Below are positions 16,048 through 23,715 of a stretch of DNA of 64,000 nucleotides, piece by piece. The notes below the pieces were generated by a model that was not told the origin of the DNA, made no database searches, and saw only the letters and a list, made by a program, of their open reading frames with translations. Origin of the DNA: Clostridiaceae bacterium (lineage in GTDB: Bacteria > Bacillota > Clostridia > Oscillospirales > QAMX01); assembly GCA_018384365.1 (NCBI GenBank), contig JAHAYX010000054.1, positions 62,001-126,000 on the forward strand, in the 5' to 3' direction. The translations under genes and the position numbers were made by a program. How positions within the stretch are numbered: position 1 is the first letter of the stretch; each line of letters begins with the position of its first letter.

Positions 16048-17187
16048 TTATCGAATCAGCTGCGGAACAAGATACAGAATCATGCCGCCGGCAAGAACCG
16101 AGGCGATCTGGCCGGAAACGTTCGCGCCGATTGCGTGCATCAGCAGATGGTTCGTCGGGTCTTCCTTCAGGCCGAGCTTCTGTACCACGCGCGCCGACAT
16201 CGGGAACGCGGAGATACCGGCAGCGCCGACCATCGGATTGATCTTGTTTTTCAGGAACAGGTTTAAGAACTTTGCAAACAGGACGCCGCCAATGGAGTCA
16301 AAAACGAAGGCCACGAGGCCCAGGCCCATGATCAGAAGCGTCTGCCAGGTGACAAACATTTCGGCGCGCATGGAGAAAGCAATCGTAATGCCGAGAAGCA
16401 GGGTGATCAGATTTGCCAGCACATTCTGTGCGGTGTCGGAAAGACGGCCGAGCACGCCGCATTCACGCAGCAGATTGCCGAACATCAGGAAACCGACCAG
16501 TGCAACGCTCATGGGCGCCACAATACCGGCAATGAAAGTAACGATGATCGGGAAAAGGATGCGCGTCAGCTTGGAAACATTGCCGGGCTGATAGGGCATG
16601 CGGATCAGACGCTCTTTCTTCGTGGTAACCATCTTGATAGCCACAGGCTGTACCAGCGGAACCAGCGACATATAGGAATACGCCGCAACGGCAATTGGGC
16701 CGACATACCTGGACTTCAGCACCTGCGAAACGAGGATGGAGGTGGGGCCGTCGGCAGCACCGATCATGCCGATGGAGGCTGCATCCTTCAGGTCAAAGCC
16801 GAGCAATACGGCGGCGATAATGACGACGAAGATGCCAAACTGTGCCGCTGCACCGAAAAGGAACATTTTCGGGTTGGAGAGCAGGGGCCCGAAGTCAATC
16901 ATGGCGCCGATGCCGATAAAGAGCAGGAGCGGGAGTGCTTCGGAGGCCTCGATACCCACTTCAAAGAGCCATTGGATGATGCCGCTTGTCTCGCCGACGT
17001 TTTCAACCATTTGATTCAGCACGCCGGACGCCGGCAGGTTGACGAGAATTGCACCGAAACCCATAGGCAGCAGCAATGCAGGTTCAAAATCCTTTGCAAT
17101 CGCAAGCCAGATGAGCAGGCCGCCGACTGCATACATAACAAGCATTTGCCAGGTGATGGACAAAAGACCGGAATACAGGAATTCCAT
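16048..17187 (-). CDS. sodium-ion-translocating decarboxylase beta subunit
   Basis: 379 residues from the ATG at 17187 (GGGGGGAAG upstream), about nine membrane helices. Hallmarks of OadB/GcdB: the long Gly/Pro-rich loop GIGAMIDFGPLLSNPK, the re-entrant IGMIGAADGPTS with the Asp used for Na+ passage, and GAAGISAFPMSARVVQ near the C-terminus. The subunit couples decarboxylation of carboxybiotin to Na+ export. Neither a carboxyltransferase alpha subunit nor a biotin carrier is encoded here, so these must be elsewhere in the genome. Paired with the 38-residue membrane protein. Confidence 0.93.
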   Translation of the reverse strand: MEFLYSGLLSITWQMLVMYAVGGLLIWLAIAKDFEPALLLPMGFGAILVNLPASGVLNQMVENVGETSGIIQWLFEVGIEASEALPLLLFIGIGAMIDFGPLLSNPKMFLFGAAAQFGIFVVIIAAVLLGFDLKDAASIGMIGAADGPTSILVSQVLKSRYVGPIAVAAYSYMSLVPLVQPVAIKMVTTKKERLIRMPYQPGNVSKLTRILFPIIVTFIAGIVAPMSVALVGFLMFGNLLRECGVLGRLSDTAQNVLANLITLLLGITIAFSMRAEMFVTWQTLLIMGLGLVAFVFDSIGGVLFAKFLNLFLKNKINPMVGAAGISAFPMSARVVQKLGLKEDPTNHLLMHAIGANVSGQIASVLAGGMILYLVPQLIR

Positions 17188-17227
17188 TGTTATGCTTCCC
17201 CCCAGATGTATGTTTTTTGCGTGTTTT

Positions 17228-17261
17228 AGTATATCATGCAGTGAAGTTAAATTCAAGTTAA
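17228..17261 (-). promoter_or_regulatory. promoter of the Na+-pump beta gene with AAGTTAA repeats
   Basis: Minus strand TTGAAT (17251-17256), 17-base spacer, TATACT (17228-17233). On the plus strand AAGTTAA occurs at 17244-17250 and 17255-17261, flanking the -35, with an inverted TTAA copy just beyond. The repeats could be an operator. Confidence 0.55.
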
Positions 17262-17325
17262 ATGTGACTTAACATTTTACACGGAGCAGGCAGGAAAAAT
17301 CCGCGTGTGCGGCAGGGAAGGGGAA

Positions 17326-18252
17326 TCAGTCAAAGAGCGGCGTGGAAAAATACCGCTCCGCCGTATCCGGCAGCAGTGTCACGACGGTTTTGCCCGGCCC
17401 AAGCGCCCTCGCCAGCGCAATCGCGGCAGCGACGTTGGTTCCGGAGGAAATGCCGCAGAGCAGACCCTCCAAACGCGCCAGATCCTTTGCGGTCTGAATG
17501 GCGACGTCGTCGGAAATAATAAAAATGTTGTCATAAATCTGCCTGTTGAGATTATCAGGGATGAGCCCGTCACCGATTCCCATCTGAAGATGTGTCCCGA
17601 TTTTGCCTCCGGCCAGAATTGCAGCGTTTTCCGGCTCCACGGCCCAGATTTTAATATCCGGATAGCGCGATTTCAGAACCTCTCCGATGCCGGTGATGGT
17701 TCCGCCGGTGCCGATGCCGGAACAAAATCCGTCAATGGGCCCGTCAACCTGCTCTAAAATCTCCTGTGCCGTGTGACAGCGGTGGGCAAACGGATTTGCG
17801 GGGTTTGAAAATTGCTGCGGGACGAATACCCGCGGGTCCTTTTGCTGCATCTCAAGCGCCGTATCCAGGCAGCGCCGGATGCATGCACCAATGTCCCCGC
17901 CGTCATGGATCAGCACGACTTCCGCGCCGTAGTGCTCCACCAGCTTGCGGCGCTCCACACTGACGCTGTCCGGCATGATAATCACGGTACGGTAGCCGCG
18001 TACTGCGCTGACGAGCGCCAGTCCGATTCCCTGATTCCCGCTGGTCGGTTCCACAATCGTGGAGTCTGGCCCGATGAGACCCTGTCTTTCGGCCTCCAGA
18101 ATCATATTCCAGGCGGTTCGGGTCTTAATGGATCCGCCGACGTTCAAACCTTCGTATTTGACCAGTATGCGGGCACCGTCTGCCGGCGCCATCCGCTGCA
18201 GTTCTATGACAGGCGTGTTCCCGACGCACTCCAATACGTTTTGATATACCAT
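17326..18252 (-). CDS. cysteine synthase family protein (CysK type)
   Basis: 308 residues from the ATG at 18252, with GGAGT 5 bases upstream; the long in-frame extension upstream has no site. Fold-type-II PLP enzyme: K43 binds PLP in GGSIKTR, the substrate loop is PTSGNQG and the phosphate cup is GIGTGGTITG; SSGT near the end holds the pyridine-contacting Ser. Classic CysK reads GGSxKDR and SGNTG, so both motifs differ by one residue. The family makes cysteine from O-acetylserine and sulfide; related enzymes use phosphoserine or homocysteine. Monocistronic. Confidence 0.85.
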   Translation of the reverse strand: MVYQNVLECVGNTPVIELQRMAPADGARILVKYEGLNVGGSIKTRTAWNMILEAERQGLIGPDSTIVEPTSGNQGIGLALVSAVRGYRTVIIMPDSVSVERRKLVEHYGAEVVLIHDGGDIGACIRRCLDTALEMQQKDPRVFVPQQFSNPANPFAHRCHTAQEILEQVDGPIDGFCSGIGTGGTITGIGEVLKSRYPDIKIWAVEPENAAILAGGKIGTHLQMGIGDGLIPDNLNRQIYDNIFIISDDVAIQTAKDLARLEGLLCGISSGTNVAAAIALARALGPGKTVVTLLPDTAERYFSTPLFD

Positions 18253-18370
18253 AAGACTCCTCATTTCCGCAGCCATCGGGGCTGCACATAGCTTCTGCTC
18301 TATTATAGAAAAAACTGTGGCTTTTGTGAAGTACCACAATTCGAATATCGGACAGAAAATGTGCGCACAG

Positions 18371-18404
18371 AAAAATGCCCGAAGGAGAGGGATCTCCTTC
18401 GGGC
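18371..18404 (-). terminator. terminator of the solute-binding lipoprotein gene
   Basis: 12-base arms GCCCGAAGGAGA / TCTCCTTCGGGC with a 4-base loop, followed on the minus strand by ATTTTT. Confidence 0.85.
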
Positions 18405-18472
18405 GTAAAACGCTTGTTGTCTGTGCACCTGAGCCCGGCGCTGCGTTTTTAGGAATATAGGGGGTATAATAC

Positions 18473-20383
18473 TCAGCCGAGGATCGGCTCACGTCCCAGA
18501 ACCACCAGATAACGGTCGATTCTGGCCTGGATAACATCGGCATACTCCTGCATGCCAAGGTTATCATACGCATATTGAATGTCCTCTTCCAGCGTATCCG
18601 TGGACTTCTGACCCGTGATGTGGCTCGTGGTGAGCTCGTTCAGGTACAGAATCAGGTCGGATTTGTACATGTTCAGAATCGCAGCTTCGTCCTCAGTGGC
18701 GAGCGTTTCGAAGTTGGCGGTGATATCGAACTGCATATTGTCCGTGCCAAACTCATTCATCATGTTCATCAAACGCTCCTGCGGGGAGATCTCATGCCAG
18801 TTATAGATGGAGTTCTGCGACTTCCACTCTTCAAAGGTGGTCATGAGGCCGCGATACGGCTCGCCAGCTGCCAGAGCTTCATCAACGGAGGAATAGGTGG
18901 CTGCGGTGACATCGTAAATAGCCGTGTTGAACTGCGGGAAGAGGCACCACGGAGCATAGCACCACATATCGCCGTAACGCTCTTCTTCTTCCTGCGTCAG
19001 CTCTTCGCCGACTCTGTAACGGTAGATCGTACCGTCATCCTTCCACTCCCAGGCCTTGCCTTCAATACCATACTGCCAGAGCATGAACAGATCCTTGCTG
19101 AAGATCCAGTTCAGCCACTCAGCGGCGGCATTGTAGTCACAGTCGAGGCTGAAGGAAATGGCACGGAAGGAGGAAACGGTGGCCTGACCAAGCAGGTGCG
19201 GCTTCACGCCTTCGATGGCCTGGATGATGGGCATCGGCTCATATTCGCTGTCCGGATCGCCGGTCGAAACCGTCATCATGCTGTTCGGATACTGAGGATG
19301 AGCGGAGCAGTAGTTACCTGCCGTGTTGACAGCGTGCTGGTATGCCATGCCTTCGCCGATCAGCGCAACCTGGTTTTCATACAGCTCGTGTGCATAGTTT
19401 GCATACTGGGTATAACCGGGGTCTTCGATTGCGGACATCACCGCGCCGTTGACCGTATCCATGACAAAGTTGTCACGGTGCAGGCCAAACCAGCCGGCAA
19501 CACCGTTCGAGAATACAGTGCCGATGCCGTTGCCTTCGTTCAGACCGAAGCCGAGGAATGCACGCTCGTCAGAAGCGCCGTTTCCATTGATATCATTGGT
19601 CTGGAACGCAATCAGGGCGTCCTTGAATTCTTCCGTAGTGGTCGGCATGGAAAGGTTCAGCTTATCCAGCCAGTCGCGGCGGATACACACGTCATACCAG
19701 TTGGACATACCGAAATTGACCAGATAATCGATTTCAGAATTGTCGAAATCAAAGCCGATTGCGGCATTGTCGGTATTCTTAACCATGTACCAATGGCCAT
19801 CCGGAGCCGTGGACCAGGCTTTCAGATAGTTCATCGGTTCGCCGTCGGCAGTCAGCGTAGCAAAGTTGCCGTCAGGAGAGCAGGCGATGATGTCATCAAT
19901 GTCTGCAAAGCGGCCGGCAAGCATAGAGTTCACCAGCAGGGCATCGTCCATCATGCTCTGAGAGATGAAGGTGTCCGGCAGGGCGTTTGCGGCCAGATAG
20001 CCGGAAAGCGTGGTCTTGTAGGCTTCGTTGTCGATGGAGGAAATCGTTACGACCAGATTGTGCTTGTCAAGCAGCAGCTGCTCGTAGTAAGCCAGGCTCT
20101 CAAAACCCTTCTGCTCGGCCTCTTCCAGCGTATAGGTCCACTGATGCGATTCACGGCCCATATACTCCAGCTGAAGCGGTTCCACTTCTACCGGATCACC
20201 GGACGGTGTTTCGTCAGCGGTTTTGTCATCGGTCTTGTCGTTTGTTTGCACATCGTCTTTTTTGTCGTCTGTCGTGTCGACGGTGTTGCCGGATCCCGTG
20301 TCTTCAGGCTTTGTGGAGCAGGCGCTGAACAAAGCAAGCAGCATGAGAAGGGCAAGCAGAGTAGCGAGGACTCTCTTTTTCAT
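18473..20383 (-). CDS. extracellular solute-binding lipoprotein (family 1, carbohydrate type)
   Basis: 636 residues. Signal peptide with lipobox LFSAC (Cys 22), then an acidic/Thr linker to about residue 70, then a large binding-protein fold. The size and Trp/Tyr-rich text (for example WKSQNSIYNWHEI) resemble LplA-type lipoproteins that feed complex-glycan ABC importers. No permease or ATPase gene is adjacent, so it is an orphan that must dock on a transporter encoded elsewhere, or act as a sensor. It has its own promoter and terminator. Confidence 0.85.
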   Translation of the reverse strand: MKKRVLATLLALLMLLALFSACSTKPEDTGSGNTVDTTDDKKDDVQTNDKTDDKTADETPSGDPVEVEPLQLEYMGRESHQWTYTLEEAEQKGFESLAYYEQLLLDKHNLVVTISSIDNEAYKTTLSGYLAANALPDTFISQSMMDDALLVNSMLAGRFADIDDIIACSPDGNFATLTADGEPMNYLKAWSTAPDGHWYMVKNTDNAAIGFDFDNSEIDYLVNFGMSNWYDVCIRRDWLDKLNLSMPTTTEEFKDALIAFQTNDINGNGASDERAFLGFGLNEGNGIGTVFSNGVAGWFGLHRDNFVMDTVNGAVMSAIEDPGYTQYANYAHELYENQVALIGEGMAYQHAVNTAGNYCSAHPQYPNSMMTVSTGDPDSEYEPMPIIQAIEGVKPHLLGQATVSSFRAISFSLDCDYNAAAEWLNWIFSKDLFMLWQYGIEGKAWEWKDDGTIYRYRVGEELTQEEEERYGDMWCYAPWCLFPQFNTAIYDVTAATYSSVDEALAAGEPYRGLMTTFEEWKSQNSIYNWHEISPQERLMNMMNEFGTDNMQFDITANFETLATEDEAAILNMYKSDLILYLNELTTSHITGQKSTDTLEEDIQYAYDNLGMQEYADVIQARIDRYLVVLGREPILG

Positions 20384-20430
20384 GGTTGTTCTCCTTTCTA
20401 TACTGGATCCCTTTGGGATCTGTTAACTTT

Positions 20431-20459
20431 ATATTAACTGACCGCACAAAACTTGTCAA
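20431..20459 (-). promoter_or_regulatory. promoter of the solute-binding lipoprotein gene
   Basis: Minus strand TTGACA (20454-20459), 17-base spacer, TAATAT (20431-20436), 48 bases upstream of the start codon. Confidence 0.7.
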
Positions 20460-20689
20460 TATAGCAAAAATACGCTGACTAAAAATTCAAATAAAATCGG
20501 AAATACTAAGAAATATAGGAATATAAATCAGATATTATGAAAACTAATTAAATAAAAATGCAAAATAATTTCACACTTTTGGTTGCCGTTGAAATGCAGG
20601 GAACACCCTGTCGGAATATCCGTTTGCGAACGACAAACATGCTTGATGCACGACGGTATCGACGCAAAATGAGTGTATGCGGCAAATAC
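20460..20689. other. AT-rich intergenic stretch, no gene seen
   Basis: About 230 bases between the divergent promoters. It is A/T-rich at 20460-20580, with no ORF with a credible start, no hairpin terminator and no repeat that I can support. It may hold regulator sites for the lipoprotein gene. Confidence 0.6.
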
Positions 20690-20717
20690 TTGACATTTGT
20701 CAATATGATGGTATAAT
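20690..20717 (+). promoter_or_regulatory. strong promoter of the Mrp gene with an inverted repeat over the -35
   Basis: Perfect TTGACA (20690-20695), 16-base spacer, perfect TATAAT (20712-20717). TGACA-TT-TGTCA (20691-20702) is a 5-base inverted repeat overlapping the -35 and could be an operator. Confidence 0.75.
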
Positions 20718-20755
20718 CGTCTATAAGTGTTGATCAGTGAAAAAGGAGCAGAAAT

Positions 20756-21628
20756 ATGGATACAAATCAATACAATGACGCGGAACGCGCTGAGGAGCAG
20801 GCCGAGGCCTGTACACATGACTGCAGCACCTGTTCCGCCAATTGTTCCTCCCGCGGTGCAAATCCGGAGGATTTCAGGGTGGCTCTGCACGAGCTGTCCA
20901 GTGTAAAGAAGGTAATCGGTGTCGTCAGCGGCAAAGGCGGCGTCGGCAAATCGCTGGTTTCGGCCATGATGGCAGTTTCCATGCAGCGCCGCGGCCTGCA
21001 CAGCGCGATTCTGGACGCGGATGTGACCGGTCCGTCCATCCCGAATATGTTCGGAATCAAGGGTGTGGCAACGGCTGATGAATTTGGCATCATTCCCATG
21101 CGTACCAAGACCGGAATCGACGTGATCTCGGCGAATGTCCTTTTAGAGGACGCCGGTGCGCCGATCGTCTGGCGAGGTGCCATGATTTCGAATCTGGTGC
21201 AGCAGTTCTGGAGTCAGGTGATCTGGAAAGACGTGGACTATATGTTTGTCGATATGCCTCCCGGAACGGGTGATGTGCCGCTGACAGTATTCCAGTCATT
21301 GCCGGTGGACGGCATCATTATTGTAACGTCGCCGCAGGAGCTTGTTTCCATGATCGTCGGCAAGGCTGTGCGTATGGCGGAATTGATGAATATTCCGATT
21401 ATTGGCCTGGTTGAGAACATGAGCTATCTGAAGTGCCCGGACTGCGGGAAGGAAATCCGCCCGTTCGGCGACAGCCATATTGATTCGATCGCGGAATCCC
21501 ACGGACTGCAGGTGCTTGCCAAGCTGCCGATCAATCCCGAATTTGCGAAGGTCTGCGACGCCGGACTGGTTGAACTCTTTGAGGGAGACTATTTTGAACC
21601 GGTTGCCGACGCAATTGAAAAACTGTAA
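20756..21628 (+). CDS. Mrp/NBP35-family P-loop ATPase (Fe-S carrier)
   Basis: 290 residues. The N-terminus has a Cys cluster C19-x3-C23-x2-C26-x3-C30, tighter than the classic NBP35 spacing. The deviant Walker A is SGKGGVGKSLV, and the fold continues with DADVTGPSIPNMFG and DMPPGTGDVPL. The C-terminal CPDC (YLKCPDCGKE) is the bridging Fe-S ligand pair of the homodimer. These ATPases assemble or carry [4Fe-4S] clusters to apoproteins in the cytosol. Monocistronic behind a near-consensus promoter. Confidence 0.92.
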   Translation: MDTNQYNDAERAEEQAEACTHDCSTCSANCSSRGANPEDFRVALHELSSVKKVIGVVSGKGGVGKSLVSAMMAVSMQRRGLHSAILDADVTGPSIPNMFGIKGVATADEFGIIPMRTKTGIDVISANVLLEDAGAPIVWRGAMISNLVQQFWSQVIWKDVDYMFVDMPPGTGDVPLTVFQSLPVDGIIIVTSPQELVSMIVGKAVRMAELMNIPIIGLVENMSYLKCPDCGKEIRPFGDSHIDSIAESHGLQVLAKLPINPEFAKVCDAGLVELFEGDYFEPVADAIEKL

Positions 21629-21637
21629 TGATAAAAA

Positions 21638-21678
21638 AGGACCCCGGATATCCGTATCCGGGGTCCTTTTTGTTTTTT
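21638..21678. terminator. bidirectional terminator between mrp and the zinc lipoprotein
   Basis: AGGACCCCGGATA pairs with TATCCGGGGTCCT over a 4-base loop, with A/T runs on both flanks. Confidence 0.9.
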
Positions 21679-22623
21679 CTAATTCAAGGCGCGCGCAAGT
21701 GCCTGGGCGTTTTCGGTCATGACGTCGATATAAGTCACCTGGCCGAACTCACGGTCGCTGACATTGTGAAACGAGTTGAACATCAGGATTCCCGCGCCGG
21801 TTTCCTCACTGATTGTCTGCGGCAGGGAGGAAAGCGAATAGGGCACGCTGAACACGAAGGGAATTTCCTCTTCCCGGATCTTGTCAATCAGGAAGGCAAC
21901 GGTGGCCGCGCTGGGCTCCGTCTGCGAGGAACAGCCGGGGAATGCGGCATAATAGGTAAGGCCGTATTCTTCCGTAAAATAACGCGCGGGGAAACGGTCG
22001 GCAAACACAACTGTTGTGCGTTTTGCATTTGCCGCAATCTCCCGGAAGCGGGCATCCAGCTCTTCCAGCGCGGAGAGAAATTCCGCGGTATTTTCTTCAT
22101 ACGTCTCCGCGTTTTCCGGATCGGCTTTCGTCAGGGTATCACACAGGGAACCGGCAATCTGCATGACGTTGACCGGGGAGAGCCACACGTGTTCGTCATA
22201 TTCTTCGGATGTCTCTCCGTGCGCATGGTCTTCGGTTTCAACTTCCATGCCTTCAACGGTCTCTTCCTCCAGCAGCGTGACACAGTCCATCATGCGGATG
22301 ATGCGCATACTGTCATTTTCAACGCTTTTCAGCAGCTCATCCACCCAAACGTCGCTTTCGCCGCCGTTATAAATAAAAATATCGCAGTTTTCGATATCAA
22401 TCATGTTCTGCGGCGTGGGTTCATATTCGTGCGGATCAATGCCGGGACGGGTCAGCATACGGATTTGCACCCCTTCTCCGGCCACCTGCCGCGCAAAGTC
22501 ATATGCCGGATAGGCGGACACGACAATGCGGAGTCCGTCCTCTTCTGTTCCGGCGTTCTGCGCAGTGCAGCCGGTGCAGAAAATCACGAGCATCAGCACG
22601 AGTGCCATCCAGAGTTTGCGCAT
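21679..22623 (-). CDS. zinc/manganese ABC transporter substrate-binding lipoprotein (ZnuA/AdcA-like)
   Basis: 314 residues from the ATG at 22623 (AGGAGG upstream). Lipobox FCTGC places it on the outer face of the membrane. Cluster-9 binding-protein fold: first ligand His in GIDPHEYEPTP, then a short acidic/His loop (EDHAHGE) and the second ligand His in YDEHVWLSP. At the usual third-His position the text is VFADRFPARYF, with Ala in place of His. No permease or ATPase is adjacent. A Fur-family-like site lies in the leader, so zinc repression is likely. Confidence 0.88.
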   Translation of the reverse strand: MRKLWMALVLMLVIFCTGCTAQNAGTEEDGLRIVVSAYPAYDFARQVAGEGVQIRMLTRPGIDPHEYEPTPQNMIDIENCDIFIYNGGESDVWVDELLKSVENDSMRIIRMMDCVTLLEEETVEGMEVETEDHAHGETSEEYDEHVWLSPVNVMQIAGSLCDTLTKADPENAETYEENTAEFLSALEELDARFREIAANAKRTTVVFADRFPARYFTEEYGLTYYAAFPGCSSQTEPSAATVAFLIDKIREEEIPFVFSVPYSLSSLPQTISEETGAGILMFNSFHNVSDREFGQVTYIDVMTENAQALARALN

Positions 22624-22640
22624 GGGAAGCCTCCTAAAAA

Positions 22641-22668
22641 CGAGAATCATTTTCAAATTATCATACAG
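22641..22668 (-). promoter_or_regulatory. putative Fur/Zur-family operator
   Basis: The segment has GAGAATCATTTTCA followed by AATTATCAT, resembling Fur-family boxes (TGATAAT...ATTATCA type) with imperfect symmetry. It lies 18-45 bases upstream of the metal-binding lipoprotein start. Confidence 0.4.
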
Positions 22669-22712
22669 CAAAGGAAACGAAATGTCAAGCAATATTCCGG
22701 CGCGGACGCAGC

Positions 22713-22747
22713 AAAAAAGTCACGGCGCAAAGGATTCGCACCGTGAC
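22713..22747 (-). terminator. terminator of the TIM-barrel isomerase gene
   Basis: Minus strand: GTCACGG, a 15-base loop that can pair further (GCG...CGC), CCGTGAC, then TTTTTT. Confidence 0.8.
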
Positions 22748-22766
22748 CCGTCGGGGAAAATTCGCA

Positions 22767-23576
22767 TTATTGGATTCCGTTTTGGAGAAAGGCCAGATAG
22801 GTATTGATGGTTTCCCAGTCCAGATGGTCCGGATGCATGCAGGGGGACTCCAAAGACATGGTTCCCTGATACTGCACGCGCTTCAAATGCGCAAAAAACG
22901 CGGGGTAGTCCACATCGCCGCGGCCCGGCGCAGGAATGGGGTAGAGGGCCTTCCAGTCGCCCTTTTCGCCGTGGAAGTCGCTGATGTGCAGGTGTCGGAC
23001 AGCGCCCTGCCAGAGCTCGGCGGCGGCACACTCCGCCTCCAGCTCCCGGTGAAACTGCGCGGGGCGGGTGTCAATGGTAAAGCCGATGCCGGGTTCGAGC
23101 CGGAGCAGGTCCCGGAAGTGCGCAAGCGGCGAACCATATACGCAGCAGCAGTTTTCGCAGAGCATATCGAGCCCATAGGAAAGTGCGGTTTCCCGCAGCA
23201 GCAGAACGCGCGCATACAGCCGCTCGAGATAGCGATCGGAATCCGGAATGCCCCAGATGTGCGTGACGACCTTTTGGGCGCCGATTGCACAGGCTGTTTC
23301 CAGATTGACCTTCCATTTGTCCAGACATGCGCCGAATTCGCTGTCCGGTGCGGAACTGATCTGATCGCCGATGGCCTTGTCCGCGTGCAGAACGGGGAAG
23401 CGCAGACCGCTGGACCGCAGTTCCGCAGTCATTTCTCCGAGTTTGTCATACCACATCGGGAACAGCATGAGTTCAAACCCGTCGCAGTGGATGTGATGGC
23501 CGTTTTCGGTCAGCAGATGATAATTGCCGCCATTCATGCGGCCCAGAAAAACGCCGGTTGAGCAATAAATCTCCAT
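22767..23576 (-). CDS. sugar phosphate isomerase/epimerase-like TIM barrel
   Basis: 269 residues from the ATG at 23576 (AGGTG about 4 bases upstream; the longer ORF lacks a site). Xylose-isomerase-like barrel with probable metal ligands: Glu in MLCENCC, Asp in GFTIDTRPAQF, His in LHISDFHGEKG and Glu in MSLESPCMHP. Substrate unknown. Monocistronic and divergent from uvrB. It is one of three such barrels in the window, none closely alike. Confidence 0.82.
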   Translation of the reverse strand: MEIYCSTGVFLGRMNGGNYHLLTENGHHIHCDGFELMLFPMWYDKLGEMTAELRSSGLRFPVLHADKAIGDQISSAPDSEFGACLDKWKVNLETACAIGAQKVVTHIWGIPDSDRYLERLYARVLLLRETALSYGLDMLCENCCCVYGSPLAHFRDLLRLEPGIGFTIDTRPAQFHRELEAECAAAELWQGAVRHLHISDFHGEKGDWKALYPIPAPGRGDVDYPAFFAHLKRVQYQGTMSLESPCMHPDHLDWETINTYLAFLQNGIQ

Positions 23577-23657
23577 GGAACACCTCGTATCACAATGGGA
23601 TTTATTATACGCCGAAAAAATGCCGAATTCAAGGACCGAAACCGTAGTTTTCAACGC

Positions 23658-23686
23658 TTGACAAACAAATGTTCGTGCTGTATAAT
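23658..23686 (+). promoter_or_regulatory. consensus promoter of uvrB-uvrA
   Basis: Perfect TTGACA (23658-23663), 17-base spacer, perfect TATAAT (23681-23686). The spacer contains ACAAATGTTCGT; AACAAATGTTCG is a near match to the Gram-positive LexA box (CGAACnnnnGTTCG), but only one half-site is good. Confidence 0.85.
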
Positions 23687-23715
23687 ACTTAGGATGCAAA
23701 TGGGGAGGGCGACGT

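Noticed and set aside
18253..18573. In-frame extension of the cysteine synthase to 415 residues
   Set aside because: There is no ribosome site at the upstream start, the added text is unlike the family, and it would overlap the terminator of the lipoprotein gene.
23664..23680. LexA box in the uvrB promoter spacer
   Set aside because: Only one half-site (near GTTCG) fits; the other half departs from the consensus, so SOS control is not claimed.
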